Of a stretch of 64,000 nt of DNA, positions 25,635-48,833 are shown piece by piece; the stretch's first letter is position 1, and the number at the start of each line of letters is the position of its first letter. Below the pieces are notes generated by a model. It made no database searches. It had not been told where the DNA came from and saw nothing but the letters and a program-made list of their open reading frames with translations. This stretch comes from Strigamia acuminata. Taxonomy: Eukaryota > Arthropoda > Chilopoda > Geophilomorpha > Linotaeniidae. Where the stretch lies: contig OX442315.1 of NCBI GenBank assembly GCA_949358305.1, positions 124,001 to 188,000 on the forward strand, read 5' to 3'. A program made the position numbers and the translations under genes.

Positions 25635-27236
25635 TTAAGCGTGTCCAGTAATTTGATCGTATTGCATGTTCAACACGGTCTGCATGCTCGTTTCGACATG
25701 CTGTAAATTGGTGGACCAGGTCTTGAGAATCTCGTGCAGCTGCTGCCATTGATTTTTCGAGAAAGTTCGATGCACGGTGGACGAAACGATCATTTTATTG
25801 TTCAACTGATCGATCTTAGCGCGCACCATTTTAGTTCGAACGACTGAAGGAAAAGAAATAAAAATCAAAGTTAAAAAGTGAACATTCAAATAGACAGATT
25901 GACTCCCACCTTCGATCACGAAACTTTCCACAGCTTCGGCGTCCAGTTTCAATTCCTGTTGCACCTGTTCGAATGGAATCTCTTTCTTATTCTCCGCCAT
26001 CTGCATGAAAGTGAGGATTCTCATTTTCTGCACGTTTCCTTCGTGGCGAAGACCTGTAATTGAAAAACCAATCAATCAATCAATCAATCAATTCCAACAA
26101 ATTCGATGTTTTCTTTCAATTTCAATACCTAAAGAATGCACAAAGTCTTTGTTGGCCTCGTAAAACTGCAAGTAGGCGGACAATCGATCCGACACGAAAA
26201 TCGTCAACAGATCGTGAATCAATTCCCCTTCGAGAAACTTGACCGGTTTCAACGCCAGTAAGTGATCGAGCAGGAACGTGCTCGGGTCCCCCAACGACGT
26301 GACGATGCAGCGATGCGCGTCGTCTCTCGCCTGACACGCGTTGTCCTCCGTGTACGTGCTCAGCAACTCGATCATTACTTTCGAAGCCAGGTCACTACAA
26401 GTACAAACCAATTACAACCACTCTGGTCATTCAAATATCAAAATAACCTTAGACGGCACTCGAGGAGAACTTCGTGCAGCGATCGCAGTAAAGTCTGGAA
26501 TTTTTCGATGCCGATCCCACAAATGTTCACCCACGATTTTAGCTGAATTCAAAAAAATTCAACAAAAATTAAATTTAAACTTAAATTTGAATTTAATTAA
26601 TTAAATACTCGATCTAAATCGGAAAAAATCGATTTGACGTTTTCCGTTTGTCCCGCGACTTTGATCATGTGGAAATAAATGTGGTAGCGAAGCGGCGATC
26701 GTTCATTCAATCCGTAAAACAAATTGTTTAAACTAGAAAAAAAGAACAAATTATCAAATTATCATCCTGGTACACAATCAAAAATTTGTAAATTAAGAAT
26801 TACCATCTCAACGATATTTGTGCACAACGAATATTTGGAGATTTAGTCATTTTCTCACAAAACGACAGAACCAAATTTTCACTGCAACTGTCCGGTGGCA
26901 TCATGATCAGCAACGACACGATGCTGTTCAATACGGGTTCCACTTCTAAAAATAATTAAATTAAATTAAATTAAATAAATAAATGTTCCAAAATCAAATT
27001 ACCCGATTCGGTGCTCTCTTTAAACGTGATATCACATATGTCTATGATTTGTCGCAAATCCTTCTCGAGTCCTTCGCTGCTCGGTTCTTCGCTGATTTCC
27101 GCTCCCACACTTTTGTAGTAAGACCGGATTTCGGCAACCTGTCAAATTTCACCGTTAGTTCGCTCGCCAATTCGTACGACTTAAATAAACTCACGAATTC
27201 CTCGAAACTAATGTCAATAAACGCCGGAACACTCAT
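25635..27236 (-). CDS. EIF3M: Translation initiation factor eIF3 subunit M
   Basis: A PCI-domain subunit of the eIF3 complex, which loads the 40S ribosome onto mRNA. Eight exons: 27195-27236, 27003-27138, 26804-26945, 26609-26732, 26448-26542, 26129-26394, 25910-26053, 25635-25843, giving 385 residues against 374 in humans. The start [10 protein letters not shown] is identical to the human protein. The block [20 protein letters not shown] and the following [21 protein letters not shown] are strongly conserved, and the PCI/winged-helix end ([24 protein letters not shown]) is complete. Intron 1 is only 56 bases; reading through it gives a misleading longer ORF. COX5B starts divergently about 320 bases away. 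Confidence 0.96.
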
Positions 27237-27559
27237 TTTTTAACAGCGTATTGCACGCTAGTAAAGAGTAAAAACGTGGTATTACAAAATGGCCGCCACC
27301 TCTTCTTCGGAAGTGGATAGCCGCAATACGGCGCTTCGCGCGTTGAATTCACTAATATTTAAAAATTCCGTTTCTTCCGCCTTATTCTAACCAAAATACA
27401 ATTTAGCGAAAAAAATGAGCTTTTACAGCAAATTTCGGTAACGCATTATCCGCTCCGGATAATTTAAATAAATAAACAACGTAAGAGGAGCCGTGTTGGC
27501 GTTAATCCACATCCGGCTCAGTCGCGCCATCTATAAATACGTACTATATTCCGTGGATA
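27237..27559. promoter_or_regulatory. Bidirectional promoter, eIF3m / COX5B, with YY1-like sites
   Basis: The gap contains AAAATGGCCGCC at 27287-27298, and the COX5B start codon itself lies in GATAATGGCGGCG; both resemble YY1 sites, which often overlap start codons of ribosomal and mitochondrial genes. Shared regulation is inferred. Confidence 0.5.
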
Positions 27560-28040
27560 ATGGCGGCGTTACTTGGAAAGAGTTTTTCTGGTCTCAATGT
27601 TTTCCGTCGTTCAATTTCCATCTACTCCGCCCGTTGCGCGGACAAAAGTAAAGCTAGAATCGTAATTTATTTCTCCCTTTATTATCGCTTTGCTTTCCCA
27701 CAGTGATGGCCGACCCTATCGAACACGCGACCGGTCTCGAAAAAAAGGAACTTCTCGCCCGACTCGCAGGAAACGATGTACGAAGTCGAGCCTTTCTTTC
27801 GCTTTATTTTTAGCTAACAACGTCCAATTGCAGAACCCTTTCGACATGCGAGTGTACAAACGAGGGCCCGGCACGAAAGCCAACCCGAACCTGGTGCCGT
27901 CCGTGGGCGACAAACGAATAATCGGATGCATTTGCGAGGAAGACGCGACGTGCATCAACTGGATGTGGCTCGACAAGGGCGAGCCGAAGCGTTGCGAGTG
28001 CGGATATTGGTTCAAAATGGTCGAGACGAAGCCGTTGTAA
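27560..28040 (+). CDS. COX5B: Cytochrome c oxidase subunit 5B
   Basis: A nuclear-encoded, zinc-binding matrix-side subunit of complex IV. Three exons (27560-27647, 27704-27777, 27834-28040) give 122 residues. An Arg-rich presequence (residues 1 to about 28, with FRRSISIYSARC) fits mitochondrial import. The core DPIEHATGLEKKELLARLAGNDNPF is recognisable. Zinc ligands are in GCICEED and the RCECGYW loop; the latter uses the C-x-C spacing seen in invertebrates, not the CPRC of mammals. GC-rich coding exons, short introns. Confidence 0.96.
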
Positions 28041-28695
28041 CCGTTTGAAAAATTCGAAATTGTAGCTGCGACTTATCTAGCTGTATTATAATAATAATTT
28101 GTTGTTTAGGAATAAAACGAATGATAGTTGAAAGTTGAAAAATATATTTTTCTTTTTATTTATTGTGGATAAAATAGAAAAATGAAACTTTTGTTTTCTT
28201 TACAATGTTTTTCGGGCGGAAGACTACCACAAAACGCTTTGGTAGATCCAAAATTGTTTGAAAAAACGAAAAAATAAGGAAAAGAAATAATTCCCACGTT
28301 CCAAATGCAAAATTATCGTAAAAAGGAAGAAAAACCAGCCATTTTTTTTTTAAATAAACAATACTAGATTAACTGTGTATACGAGGCTCTCGACAAGACG
28401 AAAAGCACAAAATTACGTTCCATAATCGTTAAATTTAACTGAAAAAAGGTTTAAAAACAAGAAAAAAACCGGCCACCAATCGATCCGTAGGTTATTAACG
28501 CGCCGCGTTCCGTATTTTGACACACAAATATGCTGAGAAGCCTCAACAACACCCGAGCCGCCACTCCGTTTGGTTTCTTTTATTTCGTTTTGTTTTTTTG
28601 TCGCTGATTGGAAGTTGGTGGCTCGTTTACCCCCCCTGTACCCCTCCAGTCCACTTTATGGTTGACTTGGCGTTTGCCCGGTTGCTGCGCGCACC
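28041..28695. other. Tail-to-tail intergenic, COX5B / lysine-rich gene
   Basis: An AATAAA at about 28112 fits COX5B polyadenylation. The rest is AT-rich with A-runs and no exon. Confidence 0.4.
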
Positions 28696-31306
28696 TCATT
28701 GCTCGTGGCGGGTTCGCTTCTTCTTCTTCGGCAATTTCGCCTCCTGCCAAGCCAGTTGTGCTGCGAAAAAAACAAAACAAACATTCATTTCCTTTTCCTT
28801 TTTTCCCCGCAATTTAATGCTGGGCGCACAGCAACCAAAAATGTTGATGAAATGACGTCATTTCACACAGCTCACGGGATTGGCTGCGACACGAATCGCG
28901 GGCGAAATAGTACTTGGGACAAAGTAGATTTCGAACCGGCGCGAAGGAAATGACGTCACCTGCGCATGTGCAATGGTATTTCGCGGTATGTATGCGCCCA
29001 GCATGACTCGCAAAAATTGAAAATTGTCATCAATTTGTCAATTTTCGTGTTTTCAATTTATTTTCTTTACTTTTACCCAAATTTTCGGTTTCGTCAAACG
29101 CAGCCTTCGACTTCTCCGTAGCAGCTTTGTCGTTTTTAGCGCTTTTCGGCTTCTCCTCGCTTTTCTTCACGTTTTCCTCGTTCTTATTCTTCACCACCGT
29201 TTTCTTCTTCTCATCCAATCCTTTATTATCTTTCGCCTTTTCGTTTTCCCCCTTCGCTTTCTCCTTCTCAACTTTCGGCTTCGGCTTCGGCTTCGGCTTC
29301 TCATTTTCACCCTTCGCTTTCTCCTTATTAGACTCCGCTTTAGGTTTCGCCTTCCCCTTTTCATTTTCACTCTTCGCCTTTTCCGTCTCCGCTTTAGGTT
29401 TCGCCTTCGCCTTTTCGTTTTCGCCCTTGGGTTTCGCTTTGGGAGCTTCTCCCTTCGGTTTCGCCTTTTCATTTTCTCCTTTGGGTTTCGGTTTTGGAGC
29501 CTCCCCCTTGGGTTTGGGTTTTGGAGCCTCCCCCTTGGGTTTGGGAGCCTCCCCCTTGGCTTTTACGTTATCCGCCTTCAGTTTCTCATTCTCGCCCTTA
29601 GGTTTGGGTTTCGCCTTCTCGGTCTCCCCCTTCGGCTTCGCTTTTGCTTTCTCGCTTTCCACTTTGGGTTTTACGTTTTCCCCTTTCGCTTTCGGGGCTT
29701 CACCCTTTGTTTTCGGGGTTTCTCCTTTTTGTTTCGGCGTTTCTCCTTTCTGTTTCGGGGTTACTCCTTTGGCTTTCGGGGTTTCCGCTTTTTGTTTCAC
29801 GTTTTCCGTTTTCGTTTTCGCTTTTTCAGCTTCCCCTTTGGCTTTCTCGGCCTTGGGTTTGGCTTTATTGGCGTCCTGTTTCGTTTCGGGTTTAATTTTC
29901 TTCTCCGCATCTGTTTTTCCCTTCTTGTCTGCCGTTTTAATTGTCTTTTCTGGCGCCGTTTTAATTGCCTTGTTTTTTTTCTCCTCCTCATTAGCCTTCA
30001 TTTTCTTGTCTGCCACCGGTTGAATTGCTTTAATTTTCTTCTCGCCAGCTGTTTTCACCTTTTTCTCATCGCCTAATTGTTTGTTTTTCGCCTGTTTCGC
30101 TTTATTTTCCGCCTCCTGCTTCGCCTTTTTGCTGCCATCGTCTTTCTTCACTTCGTTCGGCTTCTTTTCCTTCTCCTTTTTCTCCTTTTTCTCCGTTTTC
30201 TCCGTTTTCCCTTTGCTTTTCTCCTTTTTATCCCCGCCCGGCGACATCAGCTTGTCTGTAATTTCAAAAAGCGTTACAATCTTTACGCCGTCAGAATAAA
30301 ACCAATATTCACTTGGTTTCTTATCCGGAGTTCCTTCTTTGCTGCCTTTGCTCGGCCGACTACCGGACTCCGTATCGTCGTCACCTTCCTTTTTACGATT
30401 TTTCTTCTCTTTTCGCGACAACTGCTGCGTCCATTCGCCTGAAAATCAATTTATTGAAACCAATAAGATCAACTTTGGGCACTTTTTTCAAGTTTTTGGG
30501 TTAAAACATGCATTTTTTTCGTTAAAAATAAAATAATTTGCGTAAAATATTAAATTCCTACACCAAAAAATTAATTTTTCTGAATTCTTTTAATTTTAAT
30601 TCGTCTATTTCTTTCCGTACCAGTTCCATCGTCCGTCTCTTTCTGCTTCCGATTTTTCTGATTCAAATTTTTCTCATTCTTCAAAACCTTAAAAAAAAAC
30701 GAAAAAAAGAAAAAAGAAAAAAGAAAAAGCATGAAATAAAAACTTAATTTAAATTTAAATTCAAATAATCAAATCTAATCAAAATTCACTTTGGCGTCCA
30801 ATTTCGAGTCCGCTTTATTCTTCTCGTTCTTCGCCCCAACTTTGGCTTTATTACTCTCTTTCGTCTTCGTCTTATTCGATATGAGTTTCGTCTTCTCCTT
30901 GGTCATCAAACCCGACAAATCGATAATCGAACCGTTCTGTGCCGTTTTCTGAAACACAAAATAATCAAAAAGATAAATCTATCCAATATCGAATTACGAA
31001 TTGACACGTCATCACCCAATTCCCCCAAAACGCGCCCGAAAAAGTGCCCGATTTCGCGAAAAAGGCGCCGCAAACCCCCAGCCCGTCGTGCACGACCACC
31101 CCCGTCCCAAAACCTTCGTCTCGTGTCCGTTTTACCTGCTTCATTTTCCTTTTCTTGCTTCCAGCTGTTTTTTTGTCATCTTCAAAGTCGAAACTCGGTG
31201 GTTGTTGCGGCGATTTGAACCCGAACGCGAAAACCAGCAGCGCGAGCCCGATCACGCCAAACACCGGGTACGCGTATTGTGGCTGAACCACTTCGTAAAA
31301 CGACAT
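28696..31306 (-). CDS. Membrane-anchored lysine-rich repeat protein (RRBP1/p180-like architecture)
   Basis: Five exons: 31136-31306, 30790-30948, 30621-30687, 29077-30438 and 28696-28760, giving 607 residues. Residues 12-31 form a single membrane helix (FGVIGLALLVFAFGF), so the rest should face the cytosol. The large fourth exon encodes about 400 residues of degenerate Lys/Pro/Glu repeats such as GEAPKPKGE, GENEKAKPK and KGETPKQ, followed by a short basic end KKKKRTRHEQ. An N-terminal anchor plus a basic repeat tract recalls ribosome-binding protein 1 (p180) of the rough ER, but the p180 coiled coil is absent and there is no clear orthology. A 57-base in-frame stretch (30256-30312) with GT and TTACAG ends may be an intron, which would shorten the protein to 588 residues. 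The final exon is inferred from phase only. Confidence 0.65.
28853..28958. promoter_or_regulatory. Two CRE palindromes and an NRF1-like site in last intron
   Basis: TGACGTCA occurs at 28853-28860 and 28951-28958, followed by TGCGCATGTG, which resembles an NRF1 site. All lie in the last intron of the lysine-rich gene, an odd place for promoter-type motifs. They could mark an internal or antisense promoter. Confidence 0.4.
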
Positions 31307-31798
31307 CGTTTCAAAACTCAAAGCTCGCTACTCATCGAAACGTGTGGACGCCGCGATCCGCACACATATGCAAGTGCTCGCAGGAGGATCCGGAAGTAAA
31401 TCCCACCAAAAAAACGTCTAACCCTCGCGCGGCTCCCCCCGCGACTCAATTTACAAATATCCATTTTTTCTCTTTCTTTCGAGGAAAGAAATTCGTCCGA
31501 ATCGCGAAGAAAATTCCCTTTTTCTTCCACTTCCTAGATTTGTTAGATTTTATATTATTACGTGCCGCGCACCCGGCGAATTTAGCGCGCGGAGTCGTCT
31601 CGCGCCTATCCATTCTGACGACGTCACCGGAAATGATTTGTGCTTTTCCAATTTTTCAAGATGGCAGACGGAACACACTCGGTGATTTGATTATTTTTTT
31701 GGAACTTAAAATTTATGCCTTGACGAATGTGAGTTTTGATGGACAGTTGGGCAAAATTGTGCGTGAAATTAATTAAATTGTATCTCAAAGGTGTCAAC
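31307..31798. promoter_or_regulatory. Bidirectional promoter, lysine-rich gene / OSER1
   Basis: Contains an ETS-type CCGGAAGT at 31390, a second CCGGAAAT near 31627 and a YY1-like CAAGATGGC at 31658. A TCTCAAAG boundary just before the OSER1 ATG suggests a spliced leader exon near 31660. No coding exon here. Confidence 0.45.
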
Positions 31799-32309
31799 AT
31801 GACCAAAGGATCGACTCACTCCTGCAGCAGCGTCGAGCCGAGAAGAGAACACGAACACGAAGACGAAGACGACAAGAAAAACACGAACGTGAACGTGAAC
31901 ACGAGCGCGAATTCCAACTCGAACTCGAACTCGACGCTGGAAAGTGCATTCAAGAAACTCAAAGTTGATAATGATAAGTGAGTTTGAACAAAGTCGTAGC
32001 GAACTAAACACGACTAAACGAATTAATTGCAGTCATCCTAGACGCAAATCGCGCCATCCGTTTGCCTTGAAAAAGTTCCACCTGGCCGACAGTTGCGAGC
32101 AGCGCAGATCGCTCATCCACCCCGCGCGGCTCAAGCGCATCACGAGGAAGGAGAGCGACAAGACTTCGCACGCGGCCGACGCGCCGTCTGCGAGCGGCGC
32201 GCAGCCCGAAGACAACGACGTGACTATGGACGAATTGGCCAGTTATTTCGAGAATTTTGTTCATATTCCCAAAAAGATGTCCACCATGGCCGAGATGATG
32301 TACACGTGA
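31799..32309 (+). CDS. OSER1: Oxidative stress-responsive serine-rich protein 1
   Basis: Two exons (31799-31977 and 32033-32309) encode 151 residues. The C-terminus TMDELASYFENFVHIPKKMS followed by TMAEMMYT is the diagnostic conserved end of OSER1, a small nuclear protein induced by oxidative stress. The RRKSRHPFALKKFHLADSCE block in exon 2 is also family-like. The N-terminal half is low complexity with His/Glu/Asp and Asn/Ser runs and is shorter than in vertebrates (about 290 residues). The biochemical activity of the family is not established. Confidence 0.88.
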
Positions 32310-32616
32310 AATTGAACAAAAACTAGAACAAACAAAAAAAAAAAAAAAGAAAGAGAGGGAGGGAGGGAGGGAGAAATTTTGTGTAAATAAACTAATTCGT
32401 GTTATTATTAAACCAAATTAAAAATTAAAAAATAAAAAGTAGAAAAAATAGAAATATGTCGCGTATTTCTTTATTGTTTACACTCTGCTCTGACCAATGA
32501 GCGAATGTGCTTGTGTTCGGTCAAAAAGCAGAACTGGAATGTTCAATATCCATTTATTTCAACTATTTATTCATTTATTTCGTTTAAACAGAATCAATTA
32601 ATAAATTATGATTATT
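32310..32616. other. Tail-to-tail intergenic, OSER1 / BIG
   Basis: A-rich tract and GGGA repeats just after the OSER1 stop (32330-32375), then AATAAA at about 32385. No coding sequence. Confidence 0.4.
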
Positions 32617-38865
<6,249 letters not shown>

Positions 38866-39026
38866 GTTAAATAGATAAAATACCCAAATTACTACATCTT
38901 TGGCTAGACAGCGGCCATTTTTGATTGATCATGTGGCAATAAAATGCGTCAAAATCCCGCCAGACGTCGCGGATACACCGGATATACACAATCCGGCTTC
39001 TAATTCGTCTCCAAACCTTCAGCAAT
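38866..39026. promoter_or_regulatory. Compact bidirectional promoter, BIG / eIF3i
   Basis: Only 161 bases separate the two divergent start codons, including both leaders. It contains a GCGGCCATTTTTG block (YY1-like on the minus strand) near 38910. The tight spacing makes separate promoters unlikely. Confidence 0.5.
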
Positions 39027-40313
39027 ATGGTAAGCGCCGCTTTGTTTTACATTTTGTTCGATTATATATTAAAATGCACCTATTTGTTTACATTTTAAAC
39101 AGAAGCCTTTGATGTTACATGGCCACGAGCGTTCTATCACGCAGATAAAATACAGTCGAGAAGGAGATTTGCTGTTTTCGTGCTCCAAAGACAGCGCGCC
39201 GACCGTGTGGTACTCGCTAAATGGCGAACGACTCGGCACGTTCGTGGGGCACACTGGCGCGGTCTGGTGTATCGACGTTAATTGTGAGGCGCAATTATTA
39301 AATTATTAATTATTAATTACTAATTCTTTCGTCTACTTGAACAGGGGACACGACCAAAGTTGTGAGCGGGTCCGCTGACAATTCGTTGATCCTATGGGAC
39401 TGCGAAACTGGCAAACAGTTGTCGAAAATTATCACGAAATCGGCCGTCCGAACGTGTAATTTCTCGTACAGCGGTCGCCAACTGAGCTTCACGACCGATA
39501 AACAGATGGGGCAGCTGTCCGAACTCCACGTGATCGATCTGAACGACATGTCCGGCGAAGAACACATAAGTAAGGCATTTCGTCATTGACAAGGATTGAA
39601 TTGATTTGTATTTAATTTGTGCAGACGAAATGAGTTGCCGGCAAACGATCGGAATGTCGGAGACCAAAGTGACGAGCTGCATGTGGGGACCGGTCGACGA
39701 GTTCATGATAACCGGGCACGAAAACGGAGAGATCGCGCAGTTCGATCTGAAAACGAGCGAGAAGATCAAATCCGTGCGCGAACATTCGCTCGCCATCAAC
39801 GATTTGCAGTTCAACAAGGATCAGACCATGTTTATTTCCGCCTCAAAGGATCACACAGCTCGAGTAATTTACATTTATTCAATTCAATTCAATTCAATTC
39901 AATTTATTAATTTGTAGTTGTACGATACGGAAACATTGGACGTGTTGAAAGTGTATAAAACGGAGCGACCGGTCAACTCGGCGGCCATTTCGCCCATCAG
40001 AGACCATGTGGTTCTTGGAGGTGGTCAAGAAGCGATGGACGTGACCACCACGTCGGCTAGAATCGGAAAATTCGACGCCCGTTTCTACCACCTGGTGTTC
40101 GAAGAGGAATTCGGACGCGTCAAAGGCCATTTCGGCCCCATCAACACAGTCATGTTCCACCCCGACGGCAAAAGGTAATGAAACAATAACAAAGATGTCA
40201 ATTCATTCATTTACTTTGAATTTATTTACAGTTACAGCAGCGGCGGTGAGGACGGCTACATTCGAATCCACAATTTCGATCCTCAATATTTCGATTTCCA
40301 AATGGAACAATGA
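39027..40313 (+). CDS. EIF3I: Translation initiation factor eIF3 subunit I
   Basis: A WD40 propeller subunit of eIF3 (TRIP-1). Six exons: ATG only at 39027-39029, then 39103-39283, 39345-39569, 39625-39863, 39918-40174 and 40232-40313, giving 328 residues against 325 in humans. The protein starts [18 protein letters not shown], and shows [31 protein letters not shown] and the C-terminal [14 protein letters not shown], all diagnostic. The first intron directly follows the start codon, so exon 1 contributes a single residue. An AATAAA begins right after the stop (about 40313). Confidence 0.96.
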
Positions 40314-40514
40314 ATAAAATAAAGCACATGATTTAAAAAGCGTTTTTCTTTATTTGCTTTATTTAGTAATCGATTGATTTTTTTTGTTGCTTTTAAATAT
40401 TTACAAAATGAACCCTTAATTTCCCTATACAAATCATAAGTACTTTTCATATTTTATTTATTTCTTTATTTCAAACTATTTGCATTAAACGGAATGATGG
40501 ATGGCGAATTGACG

Positions 40515-40557
40515 ATGACTGATCACGGATCACGGATCACGGATCACGGATCGCGGA

Positions 40558-40562
<5 letters not shown>
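40515..40562. repeat. GATCACG octamer-like repeat overlapping the ROCK stop
   Basis: About five tandem copies of a unit near GATCACG, GATCACGG at 40515-40560. The unit runs into the ROCK stop codon (TCA at 40558-40560 on this strand), so repeat-length change could alter the 3' untranslated region but not the last codons. Confidence 0.75.
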
Positions 40563-46695
<6,133 letters not shown>

Positions 46696-47124
46696 GTCGC
46701 AATGAGTTTACAAAGTGCATTCATTCATGAATCCTCGAGTGAATCCTCCTCCTCCTCCTCATCGGGTATTTGACCTCCAATTAACCAATTCAATCGATAA
46801 TCGATCGATCGATACGTGCGAACAAAGCAGATTGAACCGGCCGCGAAAGCGTCATAGAGTCTAACCTGCGATTCCCAGCTCAAAACTCACGGTCAAAACT
46901 TCTCCGCGCTTAATCTGCAAATATTTTTAAAACTTTTATCAACTCCTACAGCTATCACCAACAACCATGGCGTCCAAATATAAAGGAGTTAGGAGAGGAA
47001 GCAAAAAACAGTTTCCACGATTCCGACTTATGACGTCACTCCCTCTCCAATAACCCGCGCCAACCGCGACAATTTATGACGTAATAAATGTGATCTCTGA
47101 CAATTTGAAATAAATTTCTTTTAT
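46696..47124. promoter_or_regulatory. ROCK promoter region with CRE palindrome
   Basis: Holds the 5' side of ROCK and the 3' end of PREB, both on the minus strand. TGACGTCA lies at 47031-47038, about 340 bases upstream of the ROCK ATG. A CTCCTC repeat occurs at about 46747. No exon. Confidence 0.4.
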
Positions 47125-48833
47125 TCAAAACTCGAAATAATTCAATAAAGTAAAAACTAGAAACAAACAGACGATGAACATAACGAGGAAATAAAACACG
47201 CTGATCGTAGCTGTATAAAAAAAAAATAAAAAGTAAAAATAAAAATTAAGAAAACATTTCTTCTTAAATTTCATACATTGCTTCGGGACGTGAAGAATTC
47301 GAATTTGATTATCGACCGAAATACTGATGAGCGAAGCATCGCGATCTCCGGTTACCAGCGGGCCGCCATCTTGGCTGCTCGGTACAAATTCCAATCCGGT
47401 GACAAATATATTGTGCACGCCAGGCGCGTGAATTAATCTCTAATAATAATAAAAAAAACAATTTTAAAAAATTAAAAAAATTATTTATTTATTCCATTCT
47501 TTCGATACCTGCAAACTAAACGTAATGTAAACATCCACGTTGCCGGACATCGTTCCCAACGCTAAAAATTTGCCGTCGTTGCTAGAAAATCAATAAAAAT
47601 CAATAAATAGTAATTTCTCGCGATCAATAAATACCTAATGGCCATCGAAGACGGTACGTCGGTGCCCACGATTTGTTGTTTTTGCGGTTTGTAGCTTTTC
47701 GCGTCCCATTTGACTAAATAACACGCGGATTGAGGTTTCGACTGTTTTACGACTGGAATGTGCGACGTGTACAAGCAAATACGACTTTTATCGCCTTCGA
47801 CGGTCCCGTATCTGCCATTTAAATCAATAAAATACATCACTAAATAAATAATCCTCCTATAAACGAGTCATTTGGTGGCACCTGCAATTTCTTATGCGGT
47901 ATTTAGCCTCGTTGTTGTTCGGCGGCGCCCACAACAGCTCGAATTCTCGCGATTTATTCTCAGCGTTCCACACGTAGCCGTGGCCGTCCCTCGACACACT
48001 GACGACCTAAAAAAAAATAAAAAAAATAAACAAATTTGCATCAAAACGCGTCAAATGTCATCACAACCTGCGTCAGAGTGACGTCCAAATCGTCTATTTC
48101 GTCTTTGTGCGCGTCGATGCACCCACTGTCGACGAGCAGCGGCAATTTCCAGAAGCGAATGTGTCCGTCGGCACCCCCGGTGATCATAAACTGGCGACAC
48201 GGCGAAATCCGCACCACTTTCTGAAACGCGTCGTCCTTCGAAAAATCCGTCTGCACGCACTCTGTCGGCTTAATGTCAAAACACAATTTGTCATCATTGG
48301 CATTCGCATCCGCACCTTCTTTTCCCTTTTTTCCGCTCCGATGACGTAAACCTGCGGAAAGAAATTACGAATTAAAAGATAATAAAATAAAAAAATGTCA
48401 GCTTACTTGCTGTCTCGGACGTAACACCGGATTTGTCGTTTGGTTTGTCGCTTTCGCAGAACTTGAACCTGATTTGATAGAGTTGACAGGACTCGTCGAC
48501 GCCGGCCGCCAAAACGAAACGTTTTCCGCTCTGGAATGTCGTGCAGTTCATGATGACGCGCTCGCCCGTTTCGTAGCGATTGCACGGCTCCGCGCGACAC
48601 GTTTTGCCGTCGAAAACGAGCTCGTAGATTTCCTACACAAAATTAACAAATAAAGATTATTTTTCCTTCAAAATTTCGTAATTTCTACTCGCAATTGCGT
48701 TTGATATTCCCGTTTTCGATTTGCCACCTCCGCCCGCGATTAACACGTGTCGTTCCGTCAGCATCTTCACGGTGTACGGTGGGAAGTTCACCTTGGCAAG
48801 AAGCTCGCCGTACGAGCGGCCTGAAGGAGCCAT
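47125..48833 (-). CDS. PREB: PREB / Sec12, SAR1 exchange factor
   Basis: An ER membrane WD40 protein that activates SAR1 for COPII coat assembly. Eight exons: 48693-48833, 48407-48632, 48068-48351, 47882-48006, 47635-47811, 47509-47581, 47277-47439 and 47125-47210, giving 424 residues (human 417). The GGGGKSKTGISNA loop corresponds to the potassium-binding loop of Sec12 that contacts SAR1. Propeller blades include VVRISPCRQFMITGGADGHI and VVSVSRDGHGYVW. One C-terminal membrane helix (TISVFYFLVMFIVCLFLVF) anchors it in the ER, with almost no lumenal tail. The first intron appears to use a GC donor (ATT then GCGAGT) because no GT donor keeps the frame. Confidence 0.93.

Noticed and set aside
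29024-30076. Long + strand ORFs (350 and 298 codons) opposite the lysine-rich gene
   Set aside because: They are Phe/Leu/Arg-rich shadows of the Lys/Pro/Glu repeats on the other strand, with no splice or family support.
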